A DNA stretch of 64,000 nucleotides, from NCBI GenBank assembly GCA_020852815.1, contig JADZAN010000015.1:134840-198839 (forward strand), in the 5' to 3' direction. The stretch's first letter is position 1; each line of letters begins with the position of its first letter. Positions 1 through 8,799 of this stretch are shown in pieces. The DNA comes from Gemmatimonadaceae bacterium. Its GTDB lineage: Bacteria > Gemmatimonadota > Gemmatimonadetes > Gemmatimonadales > Gemmatimonadaceae. Made by a program: the position numbers and the translations under genes. The notes under the pieces were generated by a model. It worked only from the letters and a program-made list of their open reading frames with translations, was not told where the DNA came from and made no database searches.

Positions 1-1
1 G

Positions 2-865
2 TTAGGCACGCAGTCGCCGGATGGCGAGGTGGAAATCAACCTCGGCGCCAAGGGGATCGTCGAGCTCGAGTTGGTGTCGACCGGTGAGAAGTGGGGGCGC
101 GGCCCCAAGCTCGACGTGCATTCCAGCTACGAGGCGCAGATCGACTCGCCGGCGTGGCACCTGGTGCAGGCGCTCAACACGCTGGTGAAGGCCGACGGAC
201 ACACGCCGGCGGTGGCGGGCTTCTTCGACAAGGTCAAGCCGCTCACGCCGGCGCAGGTGAGGATCATCGACCAGGCGATCCCGCGCAAGAACGAGGCGCT
301 CACCAAGAAGGCACTCGGCGTCGAGCGCTGGTTCGCCGACGAGCCGTGGCGCCAGTCGCTCATCCGCCTCGTCTCGCAACCGACGATCAACATCGAAGGG
401 CTTGTCGGCGGCTACACTGGTCCCGGTGGCAAGACGATTCTCCCGCACCGCGCGGTGGCCAAGATCGACATGCGCCTCGTGCCAGACATGACGGCCAAGG
501 GGACGCTCGAGTTGCTCAAGGCGCATTTGAAGAGCCGAGGATTTGGCGACATCGAGGTGAACATGACCGGCGGCTACGACCCCACGGAAACGCCGGCCGA
601 CTCGAAGCTGGTGGCGGCGATGCAGAGCGCGTACAAGAAGCTGGGGACCGAGCCGACGCTCTGGCCGCGGCTGGCGGGGTCGTGGCCCGGGGTGACGTTC
701 ACCGGCGCGCCGTTGCATCTGCCGGCAGGGCAGTACGGAATGGGGATCGGGAGCGGAGCGCATGCGCCTGACGAGTGGTACCTCATCGACTCGACCAACC
801 CCAAGGTGGCGGGGATCGACGGGGCGGTGCGGTCGTATGTGGAGTTGTTCTATGCGTTGGCGTAG
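2..865 (+). CDS. M20-family metallopeptidase/amidohydrolase, C-terminal part
   Basis: The reading frame is open to the first base of the window, so the 5' part, including the N-terminal zinc ligands, lies outside. What remains is about 287 residues: a lid/dimerisation domain (GLVGGYTGPGG and AKIDMRLVPD regions) and the C-terminal catalytic segment. The conserved late histidine is in GAHAPDEW, about 30 residues before the stop. M20 enzymes are di-zinc exo- or dipeptidases or deacylases, and the exact substrate cannot be read from this part. A GTG at 29 is only an internal in-frame codon. The gene ends at TAG 863-865 and is followed at once by a tandem repeat. Confidence 0.85.
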   Translation, partial: LGTQSPDGEVEINLGAKGIVELELVSTGEKWGRGPKLDVHSSYEAQIDSPAWHLVQALNTLVKADGHTPAVAGFFDKVKPLTPAQVRIIDQAIPRKNEALTKKALGVERWFADEPWRQSLIRLVSQPTINIEGLVGGYTGPGGKTILPHRAVAKIDMRLVPDMTAKGTLELLKAHLKSRGFGDIEVNMTGGYDPTETPADSKLVAAMQSAYKKLGTEPTLWPRLAGSWPGVTFTGAPLHLPAGQYGMGIGSGAHAPDEWYLIDSTNPKVAGIDGAVRSYVELFYALA

Positions 866-880
866 GGGGCGGGCGCAGCC

Positions 881-988
881 GTCGTGGCGTACGCGCCCGT
901 CGTGGCGCGCGCCCCCGTCGTGGCGCGCGCCCCCGTCGTGGCGTGCGCGCCCGTCGTGGCGTGCGCGCCCGTCGTGGGGCGCACGCCC
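881..988. repeat. 18-bp tandem repeat, 6 copies
   Basis: Six head-to-tail copies of an 18-bp unit, consensus GTCGTGGCGYRCGCGCCC, start 15 bp after the M20 stop codon. The unit is a multiple of three, so it gives spurious repetitive ORFs in several frames on both strands. I see no spacer variation of the CRISPR kind. Confidence 0.95.
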
Positions 989-1006
989 CACATCCCAGCG
1001 CGCCCC

Positions 1007-1100
1007 CTTCCCAGCGAAAGCTGGGATCCATTTGTCCTCGCGTCGCACGCGAACGGTCGCTCCCGGGCGAGTCAGCTCGGCCTCACACGAAGCCACGAAC
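1007..1100. repeat. Dispersed composite repeat, copy 1 (GAAA hairpin)
   Basis: The element opens with the palindrome CCCAGC-GAAA-GCTGGG (1010-1025), a six- to seven-pair stem closed by a GNRA-type tetraloop. A conserved ATCCATTTGTCC tract, a GCACGCGAACGGT tract and a degenerate TCACACGAAGCCACGA end follow. Related copies lie near 4446, 41249, 41343, 47889 and 47956. It occupies the interval between the M20 gene and the next lipoprotein gene. Confidence 0.85.
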
Positions 1101-1164
1101 CAGTTGCTACGTGACCTAGGCAACTTCCAAGTCGTGCCGTAGGCCCTCACTCTCTGCCCCTCCC

Positions 1165-1587
1165 ATGCTATCAGTGCTCTTGTTTCGCGCAGCGGGGATC
1201 AGGCGATTCTGGCTAACTATCGTTTGCCTTTCCATCGGCGCATGCGCTGACACTGAGTGTGTTTCCGGCGTCGGAGCGCCGGGCGTGCTGCTTACAGTTC
1301 GCGACTCGTTGACCGATGCGGGGCTCGACTCTGTTTCAACCGTCACGGTCGTCCGGCTGACAAATCGGCTTGCCCCTGGTCAACCGGACTCAGCCCGCGG
1401 CCCCCTCGTTTCGGGGTCCAATGCGCCACGTGGCCCGCTGTCCATCACTGACGATCATCCCGCACGATATCGTATCCTTGTCGAAGTGCCGCTATACGCT
1501 GCATGGGAGGCCAACGTTGAGGTGGAACGATCTTGCCCCTCCGTGCGCACCGTATCGTTAGTCGCCCGCATGAAGGCAGCCAGCTAG
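1165..1587 (+). CDS. Small lipoprotein, unknown function
   Basis: The product has 140 residues. The N-terminus is positively charged and hydrophobic and ends in a lipobox-like LSIGAC (cysteine near residue 27), so it is probably a lipoprotein. The rest is beta-rich: a GVLLTVRDSLTDAGL stretch, then a YRILVEVPLYAAW stretch and a late cysteine. This resembles the carboxypeptidase-regulatory-like (transthyretin-like) folds common in small exported proteins, but the match is weak. ATG at 1165 is preceded by C-rich sequence without an obvious Shine-Dalgarno. The gene stands alone between two repeat zones. I cannot assign a function. Confidence 0.6.
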   Translation: MLSVLLFRAAGIRRFWLTIVCLSIGACADTECVSGVGAPGVLLTVRDSLTDAGLDSVSTVTVVRLTNRLAPGQPDSARGPLVSGSNAPRGPLSITDDHPARYRILVEVPLYAAWEANVEVERSCPSVRTVSLVARMKAAS

Positions 1588-1702
1588 CCGTCGGCAGCTC
1601 GCGCAACCCTTCCCGAGGAAATTCGGCCTGGGCGGAATAGGTGTGCTCACCACCTCCGGCGCGCGCCCCTCTCGCATCTGCGTGTCTTTGCGCATGGCTC
1701 GA

Positions 1703-3733
1703 CTACTGCACCCGAGGGAACTCCGTCACCCTGATGTTCGTGCATCCATACGGGATGAGCGTCACCTCTTCTTCCGGCTCGTTCGTCGGCGCGCGCCTCG
1801 GATCGGCCCAGGTGTTGTCTACCGGGGAGATCTCTCCTGCCCAGCCGTTCTCCAGTCCCCACCGCGGGATGCGACGCGCGCGCACCGTCGCCGACATCCC
1901 GGCACCGTCAGGAGCAAACGGGCGCTCACCCACCGGATGCTCGGCGAATCGCACGCTCTCCGCCGGCTTGTCCGGGTCCACGATCAACCCGTAGTTCCAC
2001 GGTGTGGCCGGACGCACCTCGAAGTCGCCGTGCGGAAGCTCACGGTGCGGCTTGTCGGCGTTCACGCGGGTCCACTCCTCGCCGAGCTTGAGCGAGTAGA
2101 CCAACGGGCCGCGCTCGACGGCGACGGCGCCGTTGTAGCGGGTGGTGATCTTCGGCGCCATCGGGAGGCGCACGTCCAGCGTCGTGATGCCACTCCACTC
2201 GCGAGTTAGGCGATACACGCTCCCGGCGCGCGCGCGCATCGGCTCCCCCATCCCCACCTGCACGGTCGCCCCCTCGGCCCACGCCGGGATGCGCAACGCC
2301 AACGGAAAGCGCGTTGCGCGCTCCGTCGTTAGGGTGATGCGCACCGACTCACGGAACGGATAGTCGGTGTCGACGACGACCTTCACCGGCGTCCCCTTGA
2401 GCGTCGTCTGTACCGTGCACGGCGCCCACGCCATCGCCGCCAACCCCTCGTCTGGCGTCGTCATCCAGAGATGCTGCGCGAACTTGGGCCACCCCTGGTG
2501 CATGTTGGCGGTGCAGCAGCCGAAGTTGGGCTCCAGGCCATAGAGATTCGACTCGGGACCGTTCGTCGACCAGCCGTGCTGCGCATTGACGGTGCATTGC
2601 ACCTGGTTCACCTGCTGCACGTACTGGTGCGACCACATGTCGGGGGCAAAGGTCGCGGGGAGTGCGTTATAGGCGAGGCGCTCCAACCGATCGGCGAAGG
2701 CGCCATCGCCGAACGTGCTGGTGAGGATCTCCAGCGAGTACATGTACTCCACCACGGCGCACAGCTCACTCCCCTGCAGCGGATTCTTCCCCGACAGGCA
2801 CTCGTCGCCGCTGAACATCCCCGTCACCTGCCCGTGGTATCGATCGAGGATCTCGATCATCTCGCTGGCAAAGGCACGGTCGGCGGGGCGCTGGTCAAGC
2901 CGCCAGCTCAGCGCCGCCGCCTTGGTCGCCATCCCCATGTTCACCACGTGCTTGGTCCACTTCCACAGCCCGCGCCGTGGCGTGGGGACGCGCACGTCGT
3001 CGGTCGCCATCAGCGCCGCAAAGTCGACCCCCTGCGCGCGCAGCGTGCGTGCGTAGTCGAGGAGCCACGCCTCACCCGTCTTCTCATACGTATAGAATGC
3101 AGGGACGACTCCCTCGTACCAGCGAAAGCGCCCCCAGTCGAAGAGCGGACGCGCCGGCAGCGCCTCATGCATCGCCTTCATGCTGCGCATCGCGGCGCGC
3201 AGCGCACGATCATCGCCGGTGGCTTCGTGATGCAGCGTGAGGACCTTGTTGGCGAGGAGGATCGCCCACGGATCGTAGCGCTTTTCGTTGGCGTCGAGCG
3301 GATACGGCGCGTACCACCCGTCGGCGCGCTGGTGCGTCACGATGTGGTCAACGTGCTTCGCGATGCGCGCCGAGAGGGCGGTGTCGTTGACGAGCCTTGC
3401 GAGGGGGATCGCTCCGTCGAGCCAGTACGGCGCGCGCTCCCACCCTTCCGCCTCCCCGCCGAACCACTGCGACTCGGCGACGTCGGGCCAGAACTCGTCG
3501 AGGTGCCCCGTGAGGCCGTCGGCCTGGAGCTGCAGCTGCCGGGCGAGCCAGCCGTGCGGGCGCACGGCGCCTAACGGCAGCGGGGAGAAGGCGGGGGCGG
3601 CGAGCGCCATCGGCGTCACGTTCGATGGTTGAGGGACGGCCACCTGCGCGAGCGCGTCGACGGGGAGCGAGGCACCGGCGATTGCGCCGGCGGCGACACG
3701 GGTCAGGAAGTCGCGGCGGTCGAGATCGGACAT
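1703..3733 (-). CDS. TAT-exported beta-L-arabinofuranosidase-like protein (DUF1680/GH127)
   Basis: The product has 676 residues. It starts with a twin-arginine signal (DRRDFLTRVAAGA), so it is folded before export. The body is an (alpha/alpha)6-type DUF1680 domain. Positions expected for the GH127 zinc-thiolate site are visible: Glu311 in SGDEC, Glu323-x-Cys325 in GSELC, and the Cys406-Cys407 pair in NFGCCTANMH. In the characterised family member HypBA1, the equivalent Glu and three Cys hold zinc and one Cys is the nucleophile. The expected reaction is removal of beta-L-arabinofuranose from arabino-oligosaccharides or glycoprotein glycans. The nearby araD/araB-type genes fit that. The assignment of Glu311 as acid/base is by spacing only. 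Confidence 0.85.
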   Translation of the reverse strand: MSDLDRRDFLTRVAAGAIAGASLPVDALAQVAVPQPSNVTPMALAAPAFSPLPLGAVRPHGWLARQLQLQADGLTGHLDEFWPDVAESQWFGGEAEGWERAPYWLDGAIPLARLVNDTALSARIAKHVDHIVTHQRADGWYAPYPLDANEKRYDPWAILLANKVLTLHHEATGDDRALRAAMRSMKAMHEALPARPLFDWGRFRWYEGVVPAFYTYEKTGEAWLLDYARTLRAQGVDFAALMATDDVRVPTPRRGLWKWTKHVVNMGMATKAAALSWRLDQRPADRAFASEMIEILDRYHGQVTGMFSGDECLSGKNPLQGSELCAVVEYMYSLEILTSTFGDGAFADRLERLAYNALPATFAPDMWSHQYVQQVNQVQCTVNAQHGWSTNGPESNLYGLEPNFGCCTANMHQGWPKFAQHLWMTTPDEGLAAMAWAPCTVQTTLKGTPVKVVVDTDYPFRESVRITLTTERATRFPLALRIPAWAEGATVQVGMGEPMRARAGSVYRLTREWSGITTLDVRLPMAPKITTRYNGAVAVERGPLVYSLKLGEEWTRVNADKPHRELPHGDFEVRPATPWNYGLIVDPDKPAESVRFAEHPVGERPFAPDGAGMSATVRARRIPRWGLENGWAGEISPVDNTWADPRRAPTNEPEEEVTLIPYGCTNIRVTEFPRVQ

Positions 3734-3953
3734 CGTCTTGGGAGGCTCGTTTGGCGGTGTGGCTGGAACGTACGCGTGGCGGTTCGGGGGGGCGAGGCTT
3801 GGCTCGGCGTGGGGTGAGCAAGGGCGCTCTCACACGAAGGCACGAATGCACCAAGATGATCGTGTGATGGGCGGGCCCGGTGTGCGCGTGAAGAACTGCC
3901 GGCTCGCGCGAAGACGCGCAGAGGAGTACGGTGCGCTCTGCACGTTGCGGCGC

Positions 3954-4380
3954 GCGCCAATCACCGCCCAGTGCGCCAATCACCGCTCAGTGCGCCAATC
4001 ACCGCCCAGTACGCCAGTCGCCGCGCAGCGCGCCAGTCGGCGCGCAGCGCGCCAGTCGGCGCCCATCGCGCCAATCACCACCCAGCGCGCCAGTCGCCGC
4101 GCAGTGCGCCAGTCGCCGCGCAGTGCGCCAGTCGGCGCCCAGTGCGCCAATCACCGCCCAGTGCGCCAATCACCGCCCAGTACGCCAGTCGCCGCCCAGC
4201 GCGCCAATCGCGCCAATCGCCGCCCAGCGCCAGTCGCCGCCCAGCGCGCCAGTCGCCGCCCAGCGCGCCAGTCGGCGCCCAGCGCGCCAATCACCACCCA
4301 GCGCGCCAATCACCGCCCATCGCGCCAATCACCGCCCAGCGCGCCAATCACCGCCCAGCGCGCAACTCGCCGAGCAGCGC
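3954..4380. repeat. 19-bp degenerate tandem array, about 22 copies
   Basis: The 956-bp gap between 3734 and 4689 is dominated by a head-to-tail array of a 19-bp unit, GCGCCARTCRCCGCCCAGY. Sub-variants alternate (CAATCACC, CAGTCGCC, CAGTCGGC). Near 4205-4235 the register slips, with two truncated units. Because 19 is not a multiple of three, every frame stays open and long spurious ORFs appear. No gene is supported between 3734 and 4689. Confidence 0.95.
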
Positions 4381-4445
4381 GCGGAGTCGTCGCACAACAC
4401 GCCACGTCATCGCATCGCGCACCCACCGCCCCGGCGCACACCGCA

Positions 4446-4558
4446 CTTCCCAGCGAAAGCTGGGATCCATTTGTCCGCGCGTCGCACGCGAGCGGTGGCT
4501 TCCATGGGAGAAACTTCGGACGTACGCGATGCCTGTCCCGGCGAAGGCTGGGAACGCG
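4446..4558. repeat. Dispersed composite repeat, copy 2 with a second hairpin
   Basis: The CCCAGC-GAAA-GCTGGG hairpin (4449-4464), the ATCCATTTGTCC tract and the GCACGCGAGCGGTGG tract are arranged as in copy 1. About 70 bp further, at 4537-4553, lies a variant hairpin, CCCGGC-GAAG-GCTGGG. It follows the 19-bp array and precedes the gene at 4690 by about 130 bp. Confidence 0.85.
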
Positions 4559-4689
4559 ACGGCGCCAACGAGAAAGTGGTCGGGCGTCGCGTGGCGTGAC
4601 GCGTGGGCGGTGGGCAGGCTCGACAGGGGTTTGGATTGTCTTGATACTTGGGGGGCTGTGGGTTCGGGGCTTCCCTTTCGAGTGTTCAC

Positions 4690-6528
4690 ATGACTGAGCC
4701 GTTTTCGCGACGCGATTGGATCAGGACCGTTGGGGTCGTCGGTGCGGGGGCGATGGTCCCTGCGGGGGCGCTCGAGGCCTTGGGGACGGATGCGGGCGCG
4801 CCGACCACGGCGCCGACGATCGTTCCGCCCCCCCTCCCCGTCCGCGCGCTCTACGCACCTGGCGACATCGTCGAGCTGTACTCCACCAGCGAGGTCTTCA
4901 TCCCGCCCAAGGGCGACTCGTTGATGAAGTTCTCGTTCGACTTCCCGGAGCCGGCGGTCGTCTTCGGTGATCATCGCTTCGCCTTCCTCCTCTTCACGGA
5001 GGAGAACACCTACGCGATGGACCGGCGGGCGATGAAGGCGAGCGGGAACGGCGACGCGCTCGAGCTCAGCTGCAATCGACTCGTGTGGGCCGGCGGGCAG
5101 GAAACGTCGCCGGGAACCGTCACGGTGAAGTTCCGGCGCACCGGGCGTACGATCGAGTGGGACATCGTGGCCGAGATGCCCAAGCCGATTCGTACCATCA
5201 CCACGGTGATTCGCGACGTGCCGCGCGGCAAGGTGTCGTTCGGCGGCGGTGCGCTCATCGACCCCAAGGCAGGCGACCTGCTCGGCGGCTACACGTTCGG
5301 TGCAGGCGACCTGCACGGGGCGCAGGTGCCGTACAGCATGAACACGCCGCTTGCCATCGTACAAACCGGCGACAGCGACTTTCTCTATCTCACGTCGCGC
5401 GACACGCGGGTGCGCCCCAAGCGCTACTATTTCCAGGCTGGCGAGCGCGCCTTCCGCGCCGAGGCAATCTACGAACATGATGCATGGCGCGAGGACACAC
5501 GTCTCGTCGTCCCCACGTGGCAGCTCGGCCACACCGCCACGCTCGACGAGGCGGTGGCGCTGCACATGGCGCACATCGAGCGCGCCTTCAACATCCCCAC
5601 CTGGGAGGCGCGCACCGACGTCCCGGCGTGGATGCGCAACATCGCCCTCGTGATGACGCTGCACGGACAGCACTTCACCGGCTACATCTTCAACGACTAC
5701 GCGCAGCAGCTGGCCATCCTGCGCTGGATCGCCACGCTGATTCCCGCCGAGCGCGTGCTGGTCTTCCTCGCCTCATGGGACGGGCGCTACTACTGGGATT
5801 ACCCCAACTACATTGTGCCGGCACGCATGGGGGGCGAGGCGGGGTTCCGCACGCTCATCAAGGAGGCGCAGAAGCTGGGCTTCAGGATGATGCCCATGTA
5901 CGGGACAAACTCCGCCAACCGCAAGCTCCCCAACTGGCCGAGGCTCGCCAAGGGAGCCACGCGCAAGATCGACGGCGACGTCTACAACCTCAACTGGGTC
6001 GACTGGAACAACGACCGGCACCAGGACGGGTGGGGGGCGTACATGAACCTCGGCGATGACACCTGGCGCCACTATATGGAAGGGCGCATCGCCGAGATGA
6101 TCGAGCGTTTCGGCGTCGACGCCTACTTCATGGATATCGTGGGCGGGCACGTGAACAGCACCAACGGCGACATGCATGAGGGGACGCGACTCCTCGTGCA
6201 GAACTTGCGCGCCAAGTATCCCAAGGTGCTCGGCGTCGGCGAGATGCCGTACGATGCGCAGCACGCGTTCATCCCCGTGTACCACGCCGGCAACGGCCCG
6301 CTCTGGCGGAAGTACTCGAAGTTCTTCTCGCACCTGAGCGCGCCGGCCGCGGGGCGCGGGAGCACCGGCGTGCACGAGTGGGGCTTCTCCCAGTTCAACA
6401 ACGAGACGCTCGGGCTCAACCCCAACGCCATTCCCACGCTCCAGGTGGTTGACGACACCTTCTCCAGACATCGTGACACCATGGCGGCGATCGTTGCAGC
6501 GGCCAAGAAGCGCGCGGGGATCGCATGA
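4690..6528 (+). CDS. TAT-exported TIM-barrel glycoside hydrolase-like protein
   Basis: The product has 612 residues. The first ATG giving a proper twin-arginine signal (SRRDWIRTVGVVGAG) is at 4690, and an in-frame upstream ATG at 4648 would bury it. The N-terminal third is beta-rich, like the beta-sandwich domain of GH31/GH36-type enzymes. The C-terminal half looks like a TIM barrel: LVFLASWDGRYYW, MPMYGTNSANR, VYNLNWVDWNN, and DAYFMDIVGG at residues 477-486, where Asp482 is a natural catalytic candidate. I cannot name the family with certainty; DUF6259-like proteins look similar. It overlaps the start of araD by 4 bp, so it is probably co-transcribed and acts on an arabinose-containing substrate. 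Confidence 0.75.
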   Translation: MTEPFSRRDWIRTVGVVGAGAMVPAGALEALGTDAGAPTTAPTIVPPPLPVRALYAPGDIVELYSTSEVFIPPKGDSLMKFSFDFPEPAVVFGDHRFAFLLFTEENTYAMDRRAMKASGNGDALELSCNRLVWAGGQETSPGTVTVKFRRTGRTIEWDIVAEMPKPIRTITTVIRDVPRGKVSFGGGALIDPKAGDLLGGYTFGAGDLHGAQVPYSMNTPLAIVQTGDSDFLYLTSRDTRVRPKRYYFQAGERAFRAEAIYEHDAWREDTRLVVPTWQLGHTATLDEAVALHMAHIERAFNIPTWEARTDVPAWMRNIALVMTLHGQHFTGYIFNDYAQQLAILRWIATLIPAERVLVFLASWDGRYYWDYPNYIVPARMGGEAGFRTLIKEAQKLGFRMMPMYGTNSANRKLPNWPRLAKGATRKIDGDVYNLNWVDWNNDRHQDGWGAYMNLGDDTWRHYMEGRIAEMIERFGVDAYFMDIVGGHVNSTNGDMHEGTRLLVQNLRAKYPKVLGVGEMPYDAQHAFIPVYHAGNGPLWRKYSKFFSHLSAPAAGRGSTGVHEWGFSQFNNETLGLNPNAIPTLQVVDDTFSRHRDTMAAIVAAAKKRAGIA

Positions 6529-7286
6529 GCCGCTCGCGCAAACCTAACAAGGGACTGGGCCAGTATCGCAGCGTCGGCCGCCCCCCGGTGCGCGCCTCGC
6601 GCGCGATGCGAGAGGCGGTTTGCGAGGCCAACATCGAGTTGTTCCGGCGCGGGCTGGCACGCTTCACCTTCGGCAACGCCAGCGCCGTCGACCGCGAGCT
6701 GGGGCTCATCGTCATCAAGCCGAGCGGTGTGCCGTATGGCGCGCTCACGCCGGCCAAGATGGTGGTGACCGACCTGATGGGGGTCGTCACCGAGGGGACG
6801 TTGCGTCCGTCGTCCGATCTTCCCACGCACGCTGCACTCTTCCGCGCCTTTCCCACCATCGGCGGCGTGGCGCACACGCACTCGATGTTCGCGACCGTCT
6901 TTGCCCAGGCACGGCGCGCGATCCCCTGCCTCGGCACCACGCACGCCGACTACTTCCACGGGGCGATTCCGGTTACCAAGTCGCTCACCGCGCGCGAGAT
7001 CGCCACCGACTACGAGTTCAACACCGGCGTCGCCATCATCAAGCGCTTCGACGCGCTCGACCCGCTGGCCATGCCCGCAGTGCTCGTCGCCAACCACGCC
7101 CCCTTCTGCTGGGGCGCGACGATCGTCGACGCCGTGAACAACGCCTCGTTCCTGGAGGAAGTGGCGACGATGGCGTACCACACGCTGGTGCTCGACCCCG
7201 ACGCCAAGCCGTTAGGCGCGCCGTTGCTCGACAAGCATTTCCTCAGGAAGCACGGCGCCAAGGCGTACTACGGCCAGGGGTCGTGA
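6525..7286 (+). CDS. araD: L-ribulose-5-phosphate 4-epimerase / class II aldolase
   Basis: The 253-residue product has the hallmarks of the AraD/FucA fold. There is a phosphate-binding GNAS loop (50-53), SSDLPTH (96-102), the zinc pair His117-x-His119 (AHTHS) and a third His191 in NHAPF. In E. coli AraD the three zinc histidines are equivalent. It would convert L-ribulose-5-phosphate to D-xylulose-5-phosphate, the last step of L-arabinose catabolism. The N-terminus carries about 25 extra, Arg/Lys-rich residues. The start overlaps the previous stop (ATGA), and its own TGA overlaps the next ATG (TGATG). The araB and araA-like genes lie 3 kb away on the other strand, so the pathway is complete in this window. 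Confidence 0.85.
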   Translation: MSRSRKPNKGLGQYRSVGRPPVRASRAMREAVCEANIELFRRGLARFTFGNASAVDRELGLIVIKPSGVPYGALTPAKMVVTDLMGVVTEGTLRPSSDLPTHAALFRAFPTIGGVAHTHSMFATVFAQARRAIPCLGTTHADYFHGAIPVTKSLTAREIATDYEFNTGVAIIKRFDALDPLAMPAVLVANHAPFCWGATIVDAVNNASFLEEVATMAYHTLVLDPDAKPLGAPLLDKHFLRKHGAKAYYGQGS

Positions 7287-8305
7287 TGCATCGCCTTGCC
7301 GCCGCGGCGTGCGCGGCGTGCGCGGCCGCGCTCGTCGCCGGTTGTCACTCCAGTCCCAACCCCAACCCGCGCATCGCCCGCGACGGCGACGCCATGCTCT
7401 TCTCGTACTTCACCCGCAACGGCGAGGACGGGTTGCACCTGGCGTACAGCGAGGACGGGACGACGTGGAAGCCGATCAACGGCGCTCGCTCGCTCCTCAC
7501 CCCCGCGGTGACGGGGAACGGCATCGGCTGGCAGGAGTGGGACACCAAGGCCGCGCTGATGCGCGACCCGTCCATCCTGCGTGCACCTGACGGAACGTTC
7601 TACATGGCGTGGACCATCTCGTGGACCGACCGCGGGATTGGCGTCGCCAGGTCGAAGGACCTCATCCACTGGAGCGAGCAGCGCCGCATCGGAGTGATGG
7701 ACCACGAGCCTAACGCGCTGAATGCCTGGGCCCCCGACCTCTTCTGGGACGATGCAGCGAAGGAGTTCGTGATCGTCTGGTCGACGTCGATCCCTGGGCG
7801 CTTCCCGGCGACCGACTCGCTCGCCGAAAAGACCTCGCGCGGTCGCGCCGACCACCGGCTGTACTACACGACCACGAAGGACTTCGAGCACTTCGCCCCG
7901 GGAAAGCTCCTCTACGACGGCGGCTACCCCACCATCGACGGGACCATCGCGAAAGTGGGCACTCGTTATGTGCTGGTGATGAAGGACGAGACCTTCTTCC
8001 CCGAGCGCCGCAACTTGCGCGTCGCCTTCGCCGACAAGGCGACCGGGCCGTACGGGCCGGCGTCGCCCGCCTTCACCGACCTGCACACCGAGGGGCCGTC
8101 GATCCTGCGCACCGGCCGGTGGTGGTACGTGTACTACGACGAGTACACGCGGGGGCACTACGGCGCGGTGCGCACGCAGGACTTTGTCACGTTCGAGGCG
8201 TACCGCGATTCACTGCGCACGCCGCGGGGGATACGGCATGGGTCGGCGTTTCTGGCGCCGAAGGGGGTGTTGCAGCGTTTGCTGGCGCTGGATGGATCGA
8301 GGTAG
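7286..8305 (+). CDS. GH43-like lipoprotein (arabinosidase/xylosidase type)
   Basis: The product has 339 residues. A short signal ends in LVAGC (cysteine near residue 20), so it is an exported lipoprotein. The rest is a five-bladed propeller of the GH43 type. Asp94 in MRDPSI fits the general base, Asp218 in TIDGT the pKa modulator and Glu269 in HTEGPS the general acid. The AWAPDLFWD blade motif is also typical. GH43 enzymes release arabinose or xylose from side chains. The conserved GH43 N-terminal Asp right after the signal is not obvious, so the exact subfamily is open. Third gene of the plus-strand operon starting at 4690. Confidence 0.8.
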   Translation: MHRLAAAACAACAAALVAGCHSSPNPNPRIARDGDAMLFSYFTRNGEDGLHLAYSEDGTTWKPINGARSLLTPAVTGNGIGWQEWDTKAALMRDPSILRAPDGTFYMAWTISWTDRGIGVARSKDLIHWSEQRRIGVMDHEPNALNAWAPDLFWDDAAKEFVIVWSTSIPGRFPATDSLAEKTSRGRADHRLYYTTTKDFEHFAPGKLLYDGGYPTIDGTIAKVGTRYVLVMKDETFFPERRNLRVAFADKATGPYGPASPAFTDLHTEGPSILRTGRWWYVYYDEYTRGHYGAVRTQDFVTFEAYRDSLRTPRGIRHGSAFLAPKGVLQRLLALDGSR

Positions 8306-8319
8306 GACTCAGCGCCCGC

Positions 8320-8799
8320 CTACTCTCCGGGCTCGGCCGAGATCACCGCGACAGCCTCCGCTGGCGACCGCACGTCGATGGGGGCGCTGCGGAAGTCGCG
8401 CGCATTCCGCGTGATGAGGGTCTGCACGCCGGCGCGCAGCCCCGCCGCTACCTGCACAGCAACTTCGAAGTCGCGCAGCCCGAGTGCCAGCGCGCGATGG
8501 AAATCCTCGCTGGTGAGCGGGACAACTTTCACGACTTGCAGCAGGTCACTGACTGCGGTGGTGGCGGTAGCGCGGTCGCGCGCGCGCTCGACGATGGAGT
8601 GCACCGTGGTAACGGTCGTCCCCGCGACCCATCCGGTGATCGCCCCTCGTGCCGCGGCATCGAGCAACTCCGCCGCCGTATCGGCCCATGGTTCCCGCGC
8701 GAGCACGACGTCGAGGATGACGTTGGTGTCCAGGAGCATCCCGATCGGTGCTGCGCGCTCCGCCGAGGGCGACGGCCGCTCACGCAGACACTTGGTCAT
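8320..8799 (-). CDS. PIN-domain ribonuclease toxin (VapC-like)
   Basis: The product has 159 residues. The PIN core begins at MLLDTNVILD (Asp24), has a central acidic residue in SIVERA and ends with LITRNARDF, all typical of VapC-like RNases. ATG 8799 overlaps the TGA of the antitoxin gene by one base. Translational coupling therefore supports this start, although canonical PIN proteins start at the internal ATG near 8739. The partner gene immediately upstream completes a toxin-antitoxin module. Confidence 0.85.
   Translation of the reverse strand: MTKCLRERPSPSAERAAPIGMLLDTNVILDVVLAREPWADTAAELLDAAARGAITGWVAGTTVTTVHSIVERARDRATATTAVSDLLQVVKVVPLTSEDFHRALALGLRDFEVAVQVAAGLRAGVQTLITRNARDFRSAPIDVRSPAEAVAVISAEPGE

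Noticed and set aside
3954-4380. CRISPR array
   Set aside because: Units are 19 bp, contiguous and degenerate, with no spacers, leader or cas genes.
3738-4697. Long Gln/Arg/Ser-rich ORFs over the tandem array
   Set aside because: They exist in all frames because the unit repeats without stops; composition is not protein-like and no start is supported.
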